Under the pieces are notes generated by a model. That model saw nothing but the letters and a program-made list of their open reading frames with translations. It was not told the DNA's origin and searched no databases. This document shows positions 53,933-63,452 of a stretch of DNA of 64,000 nt, piece after piece. The stretch's first letter is position 1. Each line of letters begins with the position of its first letter. The position numbers and the translations under genes were made by a program. Source of the stretch: Halalkalibaculum roseum (GTDB lineage Bacteria > Bacteroidota > Rhodothermia > Balneolales > Balneolaceae); the NCBI RefSeq assembly GCF_011059145.1, contig NZ_JAALLT010000004.1, forward strand, positions 1-64,000. The letters are read 5' to 3'.

Positions 53933-54649
53933 CTACAATCGGGCATTTTCAGTATTTCTTACACCCTTAATCAGCAGCCAGAGACAGAGCGTCAGTTCGG
54001 CAATACCTGCTGAGATGGCGACCATCAAGAGGTAGATATCTTCGTAAGCCGGAACCAGAAGCATACCGAAGCTTTCTGTCAAATAACCAACTGACGCAAT
54101 AGCCAGCAAAATACCCAGGAAGCCGGGTAAGAGATTTGACTTATATAAAAGATAACCCAACAATAAGCAATGGAGCCCGAAGAAAGCGCCGGCTATCAAA
54201 TAACCCATACTGTGAAAGTCCATAAAGAGCAGCGCCCAAGCATCCATCTGTTCCGGTTCGAAGACCGAGAGGGCACCGGTACCGCCGGCCATTTTTAGTG
54301 CCGCGTAATGATTCAACAGGTTCAGGCTACCGATCGCAGGATGAGCAATCAGGCGCAACGAAGCCGCTACCAGAGAGAGTGTTTTACTAACCGGCTTAAG
54401 TAACCGGTACAAGAGAATGGCGACCACAGCGTCGCACATAAATGCAATGAGATCGCTTGCCAGTCCTAGGCGAAAAAGTCCTTCCGACTGCATGATGTTA
54501 CGGGCTGTAGCGGTAGCATCTCCCGATACAACCAGAGTTGAACGCACAAAGCCTTCACTGAATCCGGCGCACACAATGATTACCAGGTACAAGAGTCCGG
54601 CAACTCTGGCATATCTCACTGCCTTACTGTGGGTTAATGGATCAGCCAT
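53933..54649 (-). CDS. DUF4386 family membrane protein
   Basis: This 238-residue protein has six to seven transmembrane helices. The N-terminal block SKAVRYARVAGLLYLVIIVC and then DLIAFMCDAVVAILLYRLLK are typical of DUF4386. The family is widespread in Bacteroidota but functionally uncharacterised. No operon partner is evident; an NTF2-like lipoprotein lies upstream on the same strand. Confidence 0.92.
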   Translation of the reverse strand: MADPLTHSKAVRYARVAGLLYLVIIVCAGFSEGFVRSTLVVSGDATATARNIMQSEGLFRLGLASDLIAFMCDAVVAILLYRLLKPVSKTLSLVAASLRLIAHPAIGSLNLLNHYAALKMAGGTGALSVFEPEQMDAWALLFMDFHSMGYLIAGAFFGLHCLLLGYLLYKSNLLPGFLGILLAIASVGYLTESFGMLLVPAYEDIYLLMVAISAGIAELTLCLWLLIKGVRNTENARL

Positions 54650-54718
54650 AACTACCTATTGTCATTGCAGATCTGTTGCAATGTCATTTCTGTGCATCTA
54701 CCGATGAACAAAATTAAA

Positions 54719-54741
54719 GGCCCTGCATTAGCAGGACCAAT
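54719..54741 (-). terminator. Terminator after the NTF2-like lipoprotein
   Basis: GGTCCTGC / GCAGGGCC arms with a four-base loop, followed by T-rich sequence on the minus strand, lie downstream of the gene ending at 54781. Confidence 0.65.
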
Positions 54742-54780
54742 ATTATCGAATTCTTTTACTTTAGGCATAAGAACCAGGTG

Positions 54781-55305
54781 CTACATGCCCTGAACGCTTG
54801 CCGGCATGGCTGCTTCCCACTGCCGAACACCAACCAGCGTACCTTCCTCGAATATAAATCGCTCAAAAAGCTTCCTTCTCATAACCGAACCGTCATTCAT
54901 ATAAACCACTTCCCGGCTATCTACAAGAATATTCACCCGGTTACTACCTGCTGCTTTGACCGGTATCACGGCATCTATTTCCCAGCTCAGTGAATCTGCA
55001 GAAGAAAAGAAAGCTGCCATGTCAGCCTGGGTCAACGGTCCTACCGTACCGTCACTCTGATGAAACATAACCGTATCCGCTGCCGACTCCCAAAGGGCTT
55101 CTGCATCCATATTGTTAAAGGCTTCTACCATATCCATAAAGATCTCATCTTCATAGGTTGTTGCAATGGTAAATGCGCTGCCGCTGTAGTCTCCGGTCAT
55201 CACCATACCGTTGGAAGGAACTTCCTGATCGGTCTCTGCCGACTGGCATCCAACCATCACAGCTAAAACTAAAATTATCCCGTATCTCCCTAAAAAATCA
55301 CTCAT
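54781..55305 (-). CDS. NTF2-like (DUF4440/SnoaL) lipoprotein
   Basis: This 174-residue protein has a lipobox (LVLAVMVGC). The DUF4440 fold is indicated by DMVEAFNNMDAEALWESAAD, VMFHQSDGTVGPLTQADMAA and RKLFERFIFEEGTLVGVRQW. It is a periplasmic ligand-binding or isomerase-like protein of unknown substrate. It is similar in type, not closely in sequence, to the protein at 35580. Confidence 0.9.
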   Translation of the reverse strand: MSDFLGRYGIILVLAVMVGCQSAETDQEVPSNGMVMTGDYSGSAFTIATTYEDEIFMDMVEAFNNMDAEALWESAADTVMFHQSDGTVGPLTQADMAAFFSSADSLSWEIDAVIPVKAAGSNRVNILVDSREVVYMNDGSVMRRKLFERFIFEEGTLVGVRQWEAAMPASVQGM

Positions 55306-55549
55306 GAATTCCCCTTATTATTTAAGTTTAGAAAGTAGAAGTAACAAATTTTAGAGGAATTTTCCGACTCTTTTAGCCTGCCGGTTGAATTAATGCCAGT
55401 TACTCTTCCGATTATTCTGTTCAACCCATTCTTATTGACAATCTGTATTGCAGATTATTATAGAAAACTTAATAGGCAATCTACACTGATGCTTCTGCCA
55501 AACTTTACCTATATTTAAGGCTATAAATTTTTACCAAATCATTCCCGCC

Positions 55550-57688
55550 ATGAACTTTAAACTGTTTATCCTAATCCTTGCAGCGGGCGGCTTCGCGCTA
55601 TCCGGTTGCAGTAATACAGAGAATCAAGAAACATCAATGAGCAACAACCCTCTATTTTCAGCCAGCAGCTTACCCTTTCAAGCACCGGATTTCGAAGCCA
55701 TAAAACCGGAACATTATCGTCCCACTTTTGAGGAAGGTATGAAGCGGGAGCTTGAAGAGATTGAAGCCATAGCAGACAATCGCGAAGCTCCGACTTTTGA
55801 AAATACCATAGTGGCCAAAGAGAAGAGTGGGGAGTTGTTAAACCGCACCTCTTCGGTATTCTATAATCTTGCCTCAGCACACACCAATGAGGAGATTCAG
55901 AAGATCCAAAAAGAGATGGCGCCCAAACTGGCCGCCCACTCCGATGATATCCTATTGAATGCACAGCTATATGACCGTGTGCGAACGCTCTATGAAAAAC
56001 GTGAGGGGCTGGATCTGAACGAGGCCCAAATGAAGCTACTCGAAGACACCCATCGCGATTTTGTACGCGCAGGTGCACAGCTCAGTGAAGAACAGCAACA
56101 GCGGATGCGTGAAATCAACGAACGCATTTCTTCCCTGACTACCGAATTTCAGGAAAACCTTCTTGCCCTAACCAAAGAACGTTCGGTGCTGGTGAATGAT
56201 AAAGAACAGCTTGACGGTCTGAGTGAAGATCGCATTGCAGCAGCCCGTGAAGCAGCTGCAGAACAAGGAAACGATAACGGATACCTGCTTACCATCACCA
56301 ACACAACACGGGTACCGATATTGAAAGAACTCAATAACCGGGATCTACGACGTCGTGTCTGGGAGGCATCGGCTTACCGGGGTATCGGCCAGGATGACGG
56401 TATTGACAATCGTCCGTTAATACTGGAACTGGTAGAACTGCGCGCCGAGCAAGCTGAATTGCTGGGCTATCCGAACCACGCCGCCTACAAGCTGGATCCC
56501 CAAACCGCACAGACACCGGAAAACGCACTGGATATGCTGACGGATCTCATCCCGCCGGTGATTGAAAACACCAAACAGGAACAGGCAGATATCAAATCGA
56601 TGATGGAAGCCGACGGTATTCAGGGAGAAGTCAAACCATGGGACTGGAATTATTATGCCGAAAAGGTTCGTCTGGACCGGTACAATATCGATCAGTCTGA
56701 AGTTCGTCCCTATTTTGAACTCGATCGGGTTCTCAAAGACGGTGTGTTCTTTACCATGAACAAGTTGTTCGGAATCAGTTTTGAAGAGCGGGAAGATCTA
56801 CCGGTGTATCATCCGGATGTTCGCGTGTTTAATGTATACGATGAAGACGGATCACAGATTGGCCTCTTTTACGCCGACTATTTTGAGCGGGAATCCAAGC
56901 GCGGTGGAGCCTGGATGAATGCCTACGTGTCACAGTCCCATCTTCTGAACAAGCAACCGGTGATCGTCAACGTTCTGAATATTCCGAAACCAGCTGAGGG
57001 TGAGCCGGCGCTGATCAGCTTTGATAACGTAACCACACTCTTTCATGAAATGGGCCATGCTGTACACGGCTTGCTATCAGATGTGGAATATCCGTCACAG
57101 GCCGGCACCTCGGTACCACGCGATTTTGTGGAGTTCCCTTCCACCTTTGAGGAGGATTGGGCTATTCAGCCGGAGATTCTGGAGAACTATGCTGTTCACT
57201 ATCAGACCGGAGATCAGATTCCACAGGAGCTCCTGGACAAAGTGATCGAAGCCAGCAACTTCAACCAGGGTTTTGACACGCAGGAATACCTCGCAGCTAC
57301 TATGCTAGATTTGGAATGGCATCTGCTGGGAACCGATGAAATACCGGCTGATGTACAGGATTTTGAACAAGAGGCCCTGGCCAAGTATAACCTTGACATG
57401 GAAGCCATTCCGCCACGATACAAATCACCTTATTTCTCGCACATTTTTGCGGGAGGTTACTCAGCTAACTACTACTCTTACATCTGGAGCGGAGTGCTTG
57501 CCGCCGATGCCTTTGCATTCATGCAGGAGAATGGCGGATTGGAGAGGGAAAACGGCGATCGGTTCCGTAAATATATTCTTTCACAAGGCGGAAGTGACGA
57601 AGCGATGGAGCTTTACGAAGCCTATCGCGGTCAGGAGCCTGAAGTCAAACACCTGCTGGAAAGACGAGGCCTAGAAACCGAAATGTAG
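55550..57688 (+). CDS. dcp: M3 family oligopeptidase (Dcp/OpdA-like), lipoprotein
   Basis: This 712-residue zinc metallopeptidase has a lipobox (GGFALSGC). The long N-terminal helical domain (HYRPTFEEGMKRELEEIEAI) leads into the catalytic region. LFHEMGHAVHGLLSD gives H499-E-x-x-H503 and FVEFPSTFEEDW the third Glu ligand. The C-terminal SPYFSHIFAGGYSANYYSYI is typical of peptidyl-dipeptidase Dcp. Length is close to Dcp (about 680). It degrades periplasmic peptides to dipeptides. It is monocistronic and convergent with DUF1080. The choice of dcp over oligopeptidase A is a moderate inference. Confidence 0.95.
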   Translation: MNFKLFILILAAGGFALSGCSNTENQETSMSNNPLFSASSLPFQAPDFEAIKPEHYRPTFEEGMKRELEEIEAIADNREAPTFENTIVAKEKSGELLNRTSSVFYNLASAHTNEEIQKIQKEMAPKLAAHSDDILLNAQLYDRVRTLYEKREGLDLNEAQMKLLEDTHRDFVRAGAQLSEEQQQRMREINERISSLTTEFQENLLALTKERSVLVNDKEQLDGLSEDRIAAAREAAAEQGNDNGYLLTITNTTRVPILKELNNRDLRRRVWEASAYRGIGQDDGIDNRPLILELVELRAEQAELLGYPNHAAYKLDPQTAQTPENALDMLTDLIPPVIENTKQEQADIKSMMEADGIQGEVKPWDWNYYAEKVRLDRYNIDQSEVRPYFELDRVLKDGVFFTMNKLFGISFEEREDLPVYHPDVRVFNVYDEDGSQIGLFYADYFERESKRGGAWMNAYVSQSHLLNKQPVIVNVLNIPKPAEGEPALISFDNVTTLFHEMGHAVHGLLSDVEYPSQAGTSVPRDFVEFPSTFEEDWAIQPEILENYAVHYQTGDQIPQELLDKVIEASNFNQGFDTQEYLAATMLDLEWHLLGTDEIPADVQDFEQEALAKYNLDMEAIPPRYKSPYFSHIFAGGYSANYYSYIWSGVLAADAFAFMQENGGLERENGDRFRKYILSQGGSDEAMELYEAYRGQEPEVKHLLERRGLETEM

Positions 57689-57696
57689 TTCTTTTT

Positions 57697-57782
57697 GGCC
57701 GCGGATTAACACTTATTTATTAATAGGTTGATACTTATAAGGTTTGGATGCATCTGATAAAATCCGTGCAATTCGCGGCTAA
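57697..57782. repeat. Imperfect inverted repeat in a convergent spacer
   Basis: GGCCGCGGATTAACAC and GTGCAATTCGCGGCT flank about 50 bp as inverted arms with a few mismatches. It lies between convergent stop codons and could form a large bidirectional hairpin. Confidence 0.5.
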
Positions 57783-57788
57783 AATATT

Positions 57789-58742
57789 TTAGTACACTGC
57801 CGGGTTGATTGTGAGGTTACGGAATTCTACGGGACCGTGATCTCCCTGCAACATGATGGGGCCGGGCTCGCCTTCGTTACTGTCGAGCGCCCCGCCTGTG
57901 ATACCGGGTATGGGACGATTGCATATCACTTCCACGCCATTTAGAACGACTGTAACCATTCGTCCGGTCAGGATAATTTCATAGCTCTGCCACTCCCCTG
58001 CCTTTTTTGCAGCGTTCACCGTGGGATCGATGAAACCGTAGATACCGCCGATGTAATGGCTTTCCGGTTCCAGTCCGTAATTGTCTTCAATCTGTGCCTC
58101 ATACCTACCGCGGAGATAGATCCCGCTATTGCTCCCTTCCGGATAGCGAAACTCTGCACTCAACCTGAAATCGTTAAACTCCTGCTTGGTGATGAGATTA
58201 CCGCCGGATTTATTATTAGAAAGGATACCATCCTTCATGACAAACTCATTGTTTTCAGGCACTATCCATGCTGATAACCCTTCTTCCAACAGGTCGATTG
58301 TCTCGCCCCATTCCGGTTCCTGCTTACGCTCCAGAGAAGGAGCGCGCACACCGGTCCACTGCAGTTTTTGGCCGTCCGGACTGTTGGTCCAGCCTTTAAG
58401 CATGCCGTCTTCCAGACGGAATTCGAAATGAGGATCTTCCTCATAGGCGTTCCACTGTGGGGGGATGGTAAAAGTGTAGGTACCGCTTTCGGAATCATAT
58501 TGGATATGCGAAACGGGTCGTGCACTGCCGGCGGGACCTACAAATTGTCCTACCAGAGCTTTATTTCCAGAGGTTTCAATTTCCAGCCAAGATGGGTATT
58601 CCCCATTGGGTGTCTGTACGGTAATATCCCAGCGTCCCTCTGCTTCCGACCCCGGTATTTGCGATTGAGCAAGGAGAGTATTGTTGCCGGAAGACAGTAA
58701 AAGGATCAGTAGTATAGGAAGGAATTTTACAGACAATCGCAT
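57789..58742 (-). CDS. DUF1080 (3-keto-disaccharide hydrolase-like) secreted protein
   Basis: This 317-residue protein has a signal peptide (LLILLLSSGNNTLLAQ). An N-terminal beta domain (RWDITVQTPNGEYPSWLEIE) is followed by the DUF1080 jelly roll: LSAWIVPENNEFVMKDGILS, FNDFRLSAEFRYPEGSNSGI, IYLRGRYEAQIEDN and WQSYEIILTGRMVTVVLNGV. DUF1080 members bind or hydrolyse 3-keto-glycosides and are abundant in glycan-degrading bacteria. The extra N-terminal domain is common in environmental forms. Confidence 0.94.
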   Translation of the reverse strand: MRLSVKFLPILLILLLSSGNNTLLAQSQIPGSEAEGRWDITVQTPNGEYPSWLEIETSGNKALVGQFVGPAGSARPVSHIQYDSESGTYTFTIPPQWNAYEEDPHFEFRLEDGMLKGWTNSPDGQKLQWTGVRAPSLERKQEPEWGETIDLLEEGLSAWIVPENNEFVMKDGILSNNKSGGNLITKQEFNDFRLSAEFRYPEGSNSGIYLRGRYEAQIEDNYGLEPESHYIGGIYGFIDPTVNAAKKAGEWQSYEIILTGRMVTVVLNGVEVICNRPIPGITGGALDSNEGEPGPIMLQGDHGPVEFRNLTINPAVY

Positions 58743-58887
58743 GATAAACCTCGGAATGACCTATTGAAATTTGTGACAGGTTAGGCAGAGCGGAATAAAA
58801 TCACAAATCTAAAACTATGTTAACCTTAGTTCCTTTGTGGTATAACTTGAAAGGTTAAATCAATTTATACTAGGACCTTTTTAGTTG

Positions 58888-59018
58888 TACCACAGAGGGG
58901 CACTGAGAAGCACGGAGGTGCACAAAGGGAGTTTAGTTGTCGGTTCTGCACTCATAAATGATCTCATTTTCTACCTCATCGGGTTCATTGATGATAACAT
59001 AAAACTAATCCAGGTAAC
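58888..59018 (-). pseudogene. Relic of the 3' end of the CotH-like gene at 60688
   Basis: The sequence aligns over about 130 bp with 60639-60780, including the common downstream segment. The minus-strand frame still reads NEPDEVENEIIYECRTDN against NDPDEAEDEIIDECRTDR of the intact gene. The upstream part of the gene is absent. It is an old duplication or a remnant of a lost tandem copy. Confidence 0.8.
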
Positions 59019-59166
59019 CGATATTTGACATTTGATCATATTTATAGTGTAGTGTTTTCCCTGATTGTCTGGCGGTCCGGGATATTGTAATCTTCTTTCT
59101 ACCGGCTATTGAGCTGAAGCCGGCTATTTGGTATCACCGCTGATTAAATTGGAGAGTAAGCCGATT

Positions 59167-59805
59167 ATGAACAGGAGTATTCATAAAATAGGTTATCGGG
59201 CTGGGCTGGTAGCCTTTTGGGCAACAGTGACCTTTTATATTGTTCAGATGCTGCAGATCTGGGGAATGCTTCTCTTTCCCTGGGATGAAATCCTGATTTA
59301 TGGGTTCTCACTCTGTATTACCCTGCCCTTTCTGATGGAGATGTTGGCCCTTCATTATGCCGTCCCTTCGGATAAAAAATTCTGGAGTCATGGTGCATTG
59401 ACCTGTACCGTGGTTTACGTAGTGTTCGTTACGGCAAACTATGTGGTACAGCTGGCGACCGTTATTCCCATGACACTTCAAGGTTCGGGTGATGAAATTC
59501 AATTATTGCGGCAGACGCCGCATTCCATGTTTTGGGACTACGATGCCATCGGCTATATCTTTATGGGTTTGGCGGCATTCATTGCAATCCCGGTATTTGA
59601 AAAAAACGGCTTTCAGCGCTGGGTTCGTTACAGCTTCATTGCTCATGTTTGGACAACTCCTTTGATCGCCTTTGTCTACTTCTATCCTGATTTTTCAAAC
59701 GAGCTTCTGCTTTTGGCTACCCCCTGGGCTATTACTGCTCCCCTCTTTATGGTGATGCTGGCCCTATGGTTTAAAAAACAAATGGGAGATGAGGTTTTGT
59801 CTTGA
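59167..59805 (+). CDS. Polytopic membrane protein of unknown function
   Basis: The product is 212 residues from ATG 59167, preceded by GGAGAG. It has about six transmembrane helices (LVAFWATVTFYIVQMLQIWG, ALTCTVVYVVFVTANYVVQL, LATPWAITAPLFMVMLALWF). The pattern is reminiscent of DUF4386/DUF998-type proteins but I cannot assign a family. It is convergent with the XRE regulator operon. Confidence 0.8.
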   Translation: MNRSIHKIGYRAGLVAFWATVTFYIVQMLQIWGMLLFPWDEILIYGFSLCITLPFLMEMLALHYAVPSDKKFWSHGALTCTVVYVVFVTANYVVQLATVIPMTLQGSGDEIQLLRQTPHSMFWDYDAIGYIFMGLAAFIAIPVFEKNGFQRWVRYSFIAHVWTTPLIAFVYFYPDFSNELLLLATPWAITAPLFMVMLALWFKKQMGDEVLS

Positions 59806-59834
59806 ATGATTTCAAACTCTAGAACTGAGAATAT

Positions 59835-60035
59835 TCAATTGCCCTCCTCATCTTGAAATATTTCTTCAATCCTTTTGTCGAATAACCTGGCCATTTTAAA
59901 AGCCAAAGGCAAACTCGGGTCATATTTACCAGTCTCTATGGCATTTACCGTTTGGCGTGATACCTCTAGGGCATCGGCCAGATCTGCCTGGGTCCAGTCA
60001 CGTTCAGCTCGAAGTACCTTTAAGCGATTCTTCAT
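59835..60035 (-). CDS. XRE-family small helix-turn-helix regulator
   Basis: This 66-residue Cro/CI-type protein reads MKNRLKVLRAERDWTQADLA then ALEVSRQTVNAIETGKYDPS and ARLFDKRIEEIFQDEE. The recognition helix and YozG/PA-type ending are typical. Such tiny regulators usually control their own operon together with a neighbouring membrane protein. Here the upstream gene overlaps it by 4 bp (ATGA). Confidence 0.95.
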   Translation of the reverse strand: MKNRLKVLRAERDWTQADLADALEVSRQTVNAIETGKYDPSLPLAFKMARLFDKRIEEIFQDEEGN

Positions 60036-60454
60036 TTCAAACTCCGGTATTTGATGAAAATAGATCCCAGGTAGGTCAAACTGATTAGTATCACCAGGAA
60101 GGATATTTCAGCATCACCGCTGATGACGTTCGTTGCATCAGCCAGCGAGTAACTTAACCCGGCGACAATTCCAACACCCAGCGAAATAGCCATCGACTCA
60201 AGTTGAATCTTTTGCATCATCTCATCCTGTTCTTTCAAATATTGAATATTGGCATAGATCATACCAAAACCTACCAGGGCATTTAACAAAATGGCCGCGA
60301 TGGAAGCGATATTATTGTAGCTCCATATTAATTCAGGTCCGAAGGAACCGATTGCCATGGTAACCAGGTATGCGGCCGTCCAGTAGGCAAGATGAAGTGT
60401 TTTTTGTTTTACCCGGCTTGACCAATTACCGGATTGTGCACTTTGTGTATTCAT
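60032..60454 (-). CDS. Four-helix membrane protein coupled to XRE regulator
   Basis: This 140-residue protein has four transmembrane helices (LAYWTAAYLVTMAIGSFG, IASIAAILLNALVGFGMIYA, AISLGVGIVAGLSYSLADA, ISFLVILISLTYLGSIFI). It matches the DUF-type membrane partners often encoded with small XRE regulators in Bacteroidota and Firmicutes. Function is unknown. Its stop overlaps the regulator start, so the two are co-translated. Confidence 0.88.
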   Translation of the reverse strand: MNTQSAQSGNWSSRVKQKTLHLAYWTAAYLVTMAIGSFGPELIWSYNNIASIAAILLNALVGFGMIYANIQYLKEQDEMMQKIQLESMAISLGVGIVAGLSYSLADATNVISGDAEISFLVILISLTYLGSIFIKYRSLK

Positions 60455-60687
60455 TTGTCAACCTCATTTGTATTTTTGTAAAGTTTATTTTACTCATAAT
60501 ACACCTAAGTAAACTAAATGTCAATATTACTTTACAAAATAGTTGTGATACTTGACAAAAGAATGAACTTTGTGTAACTCAGTGGTAAAAATCCGAACTG
60601 GCTCTTGAAATACTATCAATGAAAGTAGCCTTTCAAGCTATACCACATAGGGGCACTGAGGAGCTCGGAGGTACACATAAGGGGGGG

Positions 60688-61809
60688 TTAGCGATCAGTA
60701 CGGCATTCATCAATGATCTCATCTTCTGCCTCATCGGGATCGTTGATGATAGCATAAAAATCATCCAAGTATTCGGTTGCCTGCTCAAACTCATCCTGCT
60801 CGAGTGGCGGGGTTAGGTCCCGGTAAAGCGCATAGATGGCACTCTTGTGCCGGTTAAAGAAAGAGAATTCGGCCCTGAACACTTCCGGACTCCGGCAAAA
60901 ACCCCGGAAGAGACGCTGCCGTACCGTTCGAATATTCAATATGGGATTGGGTTCCGCGTACCTCGTATTGATGATACCGCTCCAGTCAAAATCGTAAGGA
61001 ATGGCATAGGGTGTTTGACCACCTATTGGTAACACAAGTTTGATATTATGCAAAGCGGGGATAGACCAGTCGGTATTTCCCATCATATACTGAAAAATGG
61101 CTAGTCGATTGCTAAGATCGTAATCGGTAACATCCGGATGTACATTCTCTACTTCCACTATTCTTCCTCCCAGGCGTTCCGCCATCTTGTCCTCATCTTC
61201 GAGAATAAAATTATAGCGGGTAAAGGGTTCGTCTCTCTTTTCGCTATCAACGTAGGTTACTTTAACCAGTCTGACCCGGAAGCTCTTATCCGTCAGTAGA
61301 CTGTACGCGCGGTAGATCAGGTATTCCTGCAGCACATATTGTTGATATTGGGAGCGCCTGGTCTGGCAGTGGGTTACCAGCTTTAGTTTTTTCTGACCTT
61401 CAAAAACAGTCCCCTCTACAGTTTCTTTCTCAAATCTCATGCGTAAAGGCGGGAATCGACAGTTTTCACGTTGCCTGCGAAAATTTCCTCGTACCTTAAC
61501 GCGCGCCTCCACCTGCCTGACCTCTCCATCTTCACTGTTCCAGGTTACCAGTAGCGGATGATAATCGGTCTCATCTCCCCGGTCTCTCAGTACCCTGCGC
61601 ATATCCATTTCCATGGTGATTTCGAGGGCTTCATCACTTTCAAATAGCGGATAAGAATAAGAAGAGTCAGCAGCTTCGTTTTCCTGCGCCTTTATTTCAG
61701 GTGAAAATGTCGCACTTAAAAAGCAGAGCAGTACGATAAGTTTCCATCCACCCGGGCATAAAGGAACACTCCTCATTTGCCGGTTTTCCATTTCTGTGCT
61801 GTTGTGCAT
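60688..61809 (-). CDS. Secreted CotH-like protein of unknown function
   Basis: This 373-residue protein has a signal peptide (LIVLLCFLSATFSPEIKAQ). The start has AGGAGG 4-5 bp upstream. The body shows VKVRGNFRRQRENCRFPPL, LQEYLIYRAYSLLTDKSFRV, YNFILEDEDKMAERLGG, MMGNTDWSIPALHNIKLV and YAIPYDFDWSGI. The spacing recalls atypical CotH protein kinases, but I do not see all their catalytic residues with certainty, so the link is tentative. It is monocistronic. A 3' relic lies at 58.9 kb. Confidence 0.85.
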   Translation of the reverse strand: MHNSTEMENRQMRSVPLCPGGWKLIVLLCFLSATFSPEIKAQENEAADSSYSYPLFESDEALEITMEMDMRRVLRDRGDETDYHPLLVTWNSEDGEVRQVEARVKVRGNFRRQRENCRFPPLRMRFEKETVEGTVFEGQKKLKLVTHCQTRRSQYQQYVLQEYLIYRAYSLLTDKSFRVRLVKVTYVDSEKRDEPFTRYNFILEDEDKMAERLGGRIVEVENVHPDVTDYDLSNRLAIFQYMMGNTDWSIPALHNIKLVLPIGGQTPYAIPYDFDWSGIINTRYAEPNPILNIRTVRQRLFRGFCRSPEVFRAEFSFFNRHKSAIYALYRDLTPPLEQDEFEQATEYLDDFYAIINDPDEAEDEIIDECRTDR

Positions 61810-61996
61810 ATCCCCTCCTATTACATGTAACTGTAAGGAGGCAATAACCGGATGTATTCAGGGTTCCTGCACCGGGCATTAGGTACAGAAATTCTACGAT
61901 GATTTGAATTCAATCTGCTTTAAAGGAGTGTAAAATGCAAGTTAAGCCTTTCTGTCATAAGCAGATTGAGAACATTCGGTTCACTTCCGGCGGGTT

Positions 61997-62488
61997 TTAC
62001 ATCGCTTTTCTGTTGGCAGGCTTGACCCCTGCATATTTCAGGCAGATCATAAGTACGATGCCGTAGGCAAGGTGCATGGAGAGTCCTGCCATGATGATCA
62101 GTCCCGGGAACCAGGTATCTGTGTAGAACACACCGAAAGGTTCACCGGCTGCCAGAGACACCAGCGGGGATACGACCAATCCTGCCAGTAAGGTGATAAG
62201 CACCCCGAATATAACACCCTGAATAAACCAGTTGCCGGGTATTCGCTTTTGCAGCATGGCCACCCATATTAGGGAGAGAATGATACCAAACATGTAAAAA
62301 GCAGCATTCCCCCACAAAATGGTATAAGGGTCTGCCTCATGTGCAAGATTAAACGATTCGGTTAGAAAATATCCCACATCGATTACGGGTAAACCCAGTC
62401 CGCTTTGCAGAAAACCGGCCATTGACATCACGAAAGTTGCTATAAAGCCGGATATGACCGTCCGCCAAAAATCACTTGAATTGATCAT
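61997..62488 (-). CDS. Four-helix membrane protein of unknown function
   Basis: This 163-residue protein has four predicted helices (TVISGFIATFVMSMAGFLQ, NAAFYMFGIILSLIWVAML, QGVIFGVLITLLAGLVVSPL, LHLAYGIVLMICLKY-like end). DUF6789/YqhR-type proteins have this pattern, but assignment is tentative. It is 49 bp downstream of the TonB gene on the same strand and may share its transcript. Confidence 0.82.
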   Translation of the reverse strand: MINSSDFWRTVISGFIATFVMSMAGFLQSGLGLPVIDVGYFLTESFNLAHEADPYTILWGNAAFYMFGIILSLIWVAMLQKRIPGNWFIQGVIFGVLITLLAGLVVSPLVSLAAGEPFGVFYTDTWFPGLIIMAGLSMHLAYGIVLMICLKYAGVKPANRKAM

Positions 62489-62537
62489 AATCCCATTCCC
62501 TTTTTATAATTACAAAGTGTACCCGGTAATATAGCAA

Positions 62538-63203
62538 TTAGGTTTTCAATTTAAAGTAGATCGGTAGGCTATATTGAACCCGTACCGGACGACCGCGCTG
62601 TTTGCCCGGTTTGAAATGGGCCTGCTTGACCACACGGAGTGCTTCCTCGTCGCAACCACCTCCGATGCCTCGAATGACCTGCGGATCTTCAACCTCTCCT
62701 TTTTCATTTACGATAAACTGAATGATAACCTTTCCCTGTATACCGGCTTTTTTTGCCTTGTCGGGATAATCTATCATCTGCTGCAGGGATTGGATGCCAC
62801 CGATAAGCTCCGGCATCTGTTCTACTACCACGAAAAAATCCTCCTCTTCTTCCTGACCTTTTTCTGCTTCCTGTTCAGGTGGCGGTGGCAATTTCAATTC
62901 TTCATCAATATTGAATTCCGCATCAATATTCAGTACCTCTTCCTCAATTATCTCGTTATTGGGAACTGCTACGGGTACCTGCGGTCTGGGCGGCGGTGGC
63001 GGACGCTTTTCTTGCTCCGTCTGTTCGATTTCTTCCATTTTTACGATTTCATCCTGAGCCGTGAATTCGAGATCCTCCCCTTCACCGCTTTTTAACGGAA
63101 CCCTCATTAAAGCGATGAAGATCAGTAAACTGAGGATCATTCCCACTTCCAACAAAACCGTATAGTACTTTTTGATATTCGCTTTCTTATAAAATGGCAA
63201 CAT
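62538..63203 (-). CDS. tonB: TonB family protein
   Basis: This 221-residue inner-membrane protein transmits proton-motive energy to outer-membrane receptors such as SusC. It has an N-terminal helix (YYTVLLEVGMILSLLIFIAL) and a proline/acidic periplasmic spacer (QEKRPPPPPRPQVPVAVPNN). The C-terminal TonB domain contains GGIQSLQQMIDYPDKAKKAG and IQGKVIIQFIVNEKGEVEDP and ends HFKPGKQRGRPVRVQYSLPI. It is a likely energiser for the SusC in this window, although every such genome has several TonB paralogues. Confidence 0.96.
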   Translation of the reverse strand: MLPFYKKANIKKYYTVLLEVGMILSLLIFIALMRVPLKSGEGEDLEFTAQDEIVKMEEIEQTEQEKRPPPPPRPQVPVAVPNNEIIEEEVLNIDAEFNIDEELKLPPPPEQEAEKGQEEEEDFFVVVEQMPELIGGIQSLQQMIDYPDKAKKAGIQGKVIIQFIVNEKGEVEDPQVIRGIGGGCDEEALRVVKQAHFKPGKQRGRPVRVQYSLPIYFKLKT

Positions 63204-63452
63204 AAGTACCTCCTCTCAAATTACCTTCAAGATATAAGACATCTTTATCTTTTATTTGATGGTAGCGTACAGAATATTTGCCTGAATTACGAGTTGCCAG
63301 AGCACTATAATAGTGTAGGGGAATTCCCTACTTAAAGTTGAACTCGTAACACTTAGAGGAGTAAAAACGGAAAATGAATACTTCGGAAGGGTTTAGAGTT
63401 TTAATATGTTATACCACTGAAAGAGAAATGCACTTAATCATCTGATTTTATT

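Noticed and set aside
55566-56078. Minus-strand 170-codon frame inside the M3 peptidase
   Set aside because: Antisense to a well-supported peptidase domain; composition is not protein-like.
62574-63095. Plus-strand 173-codon Phe-rich frame over the TonB gene
   Set aside because: It mirrors the proline- and glutamate-rich TonB spacer on the other strand and has no family signal.
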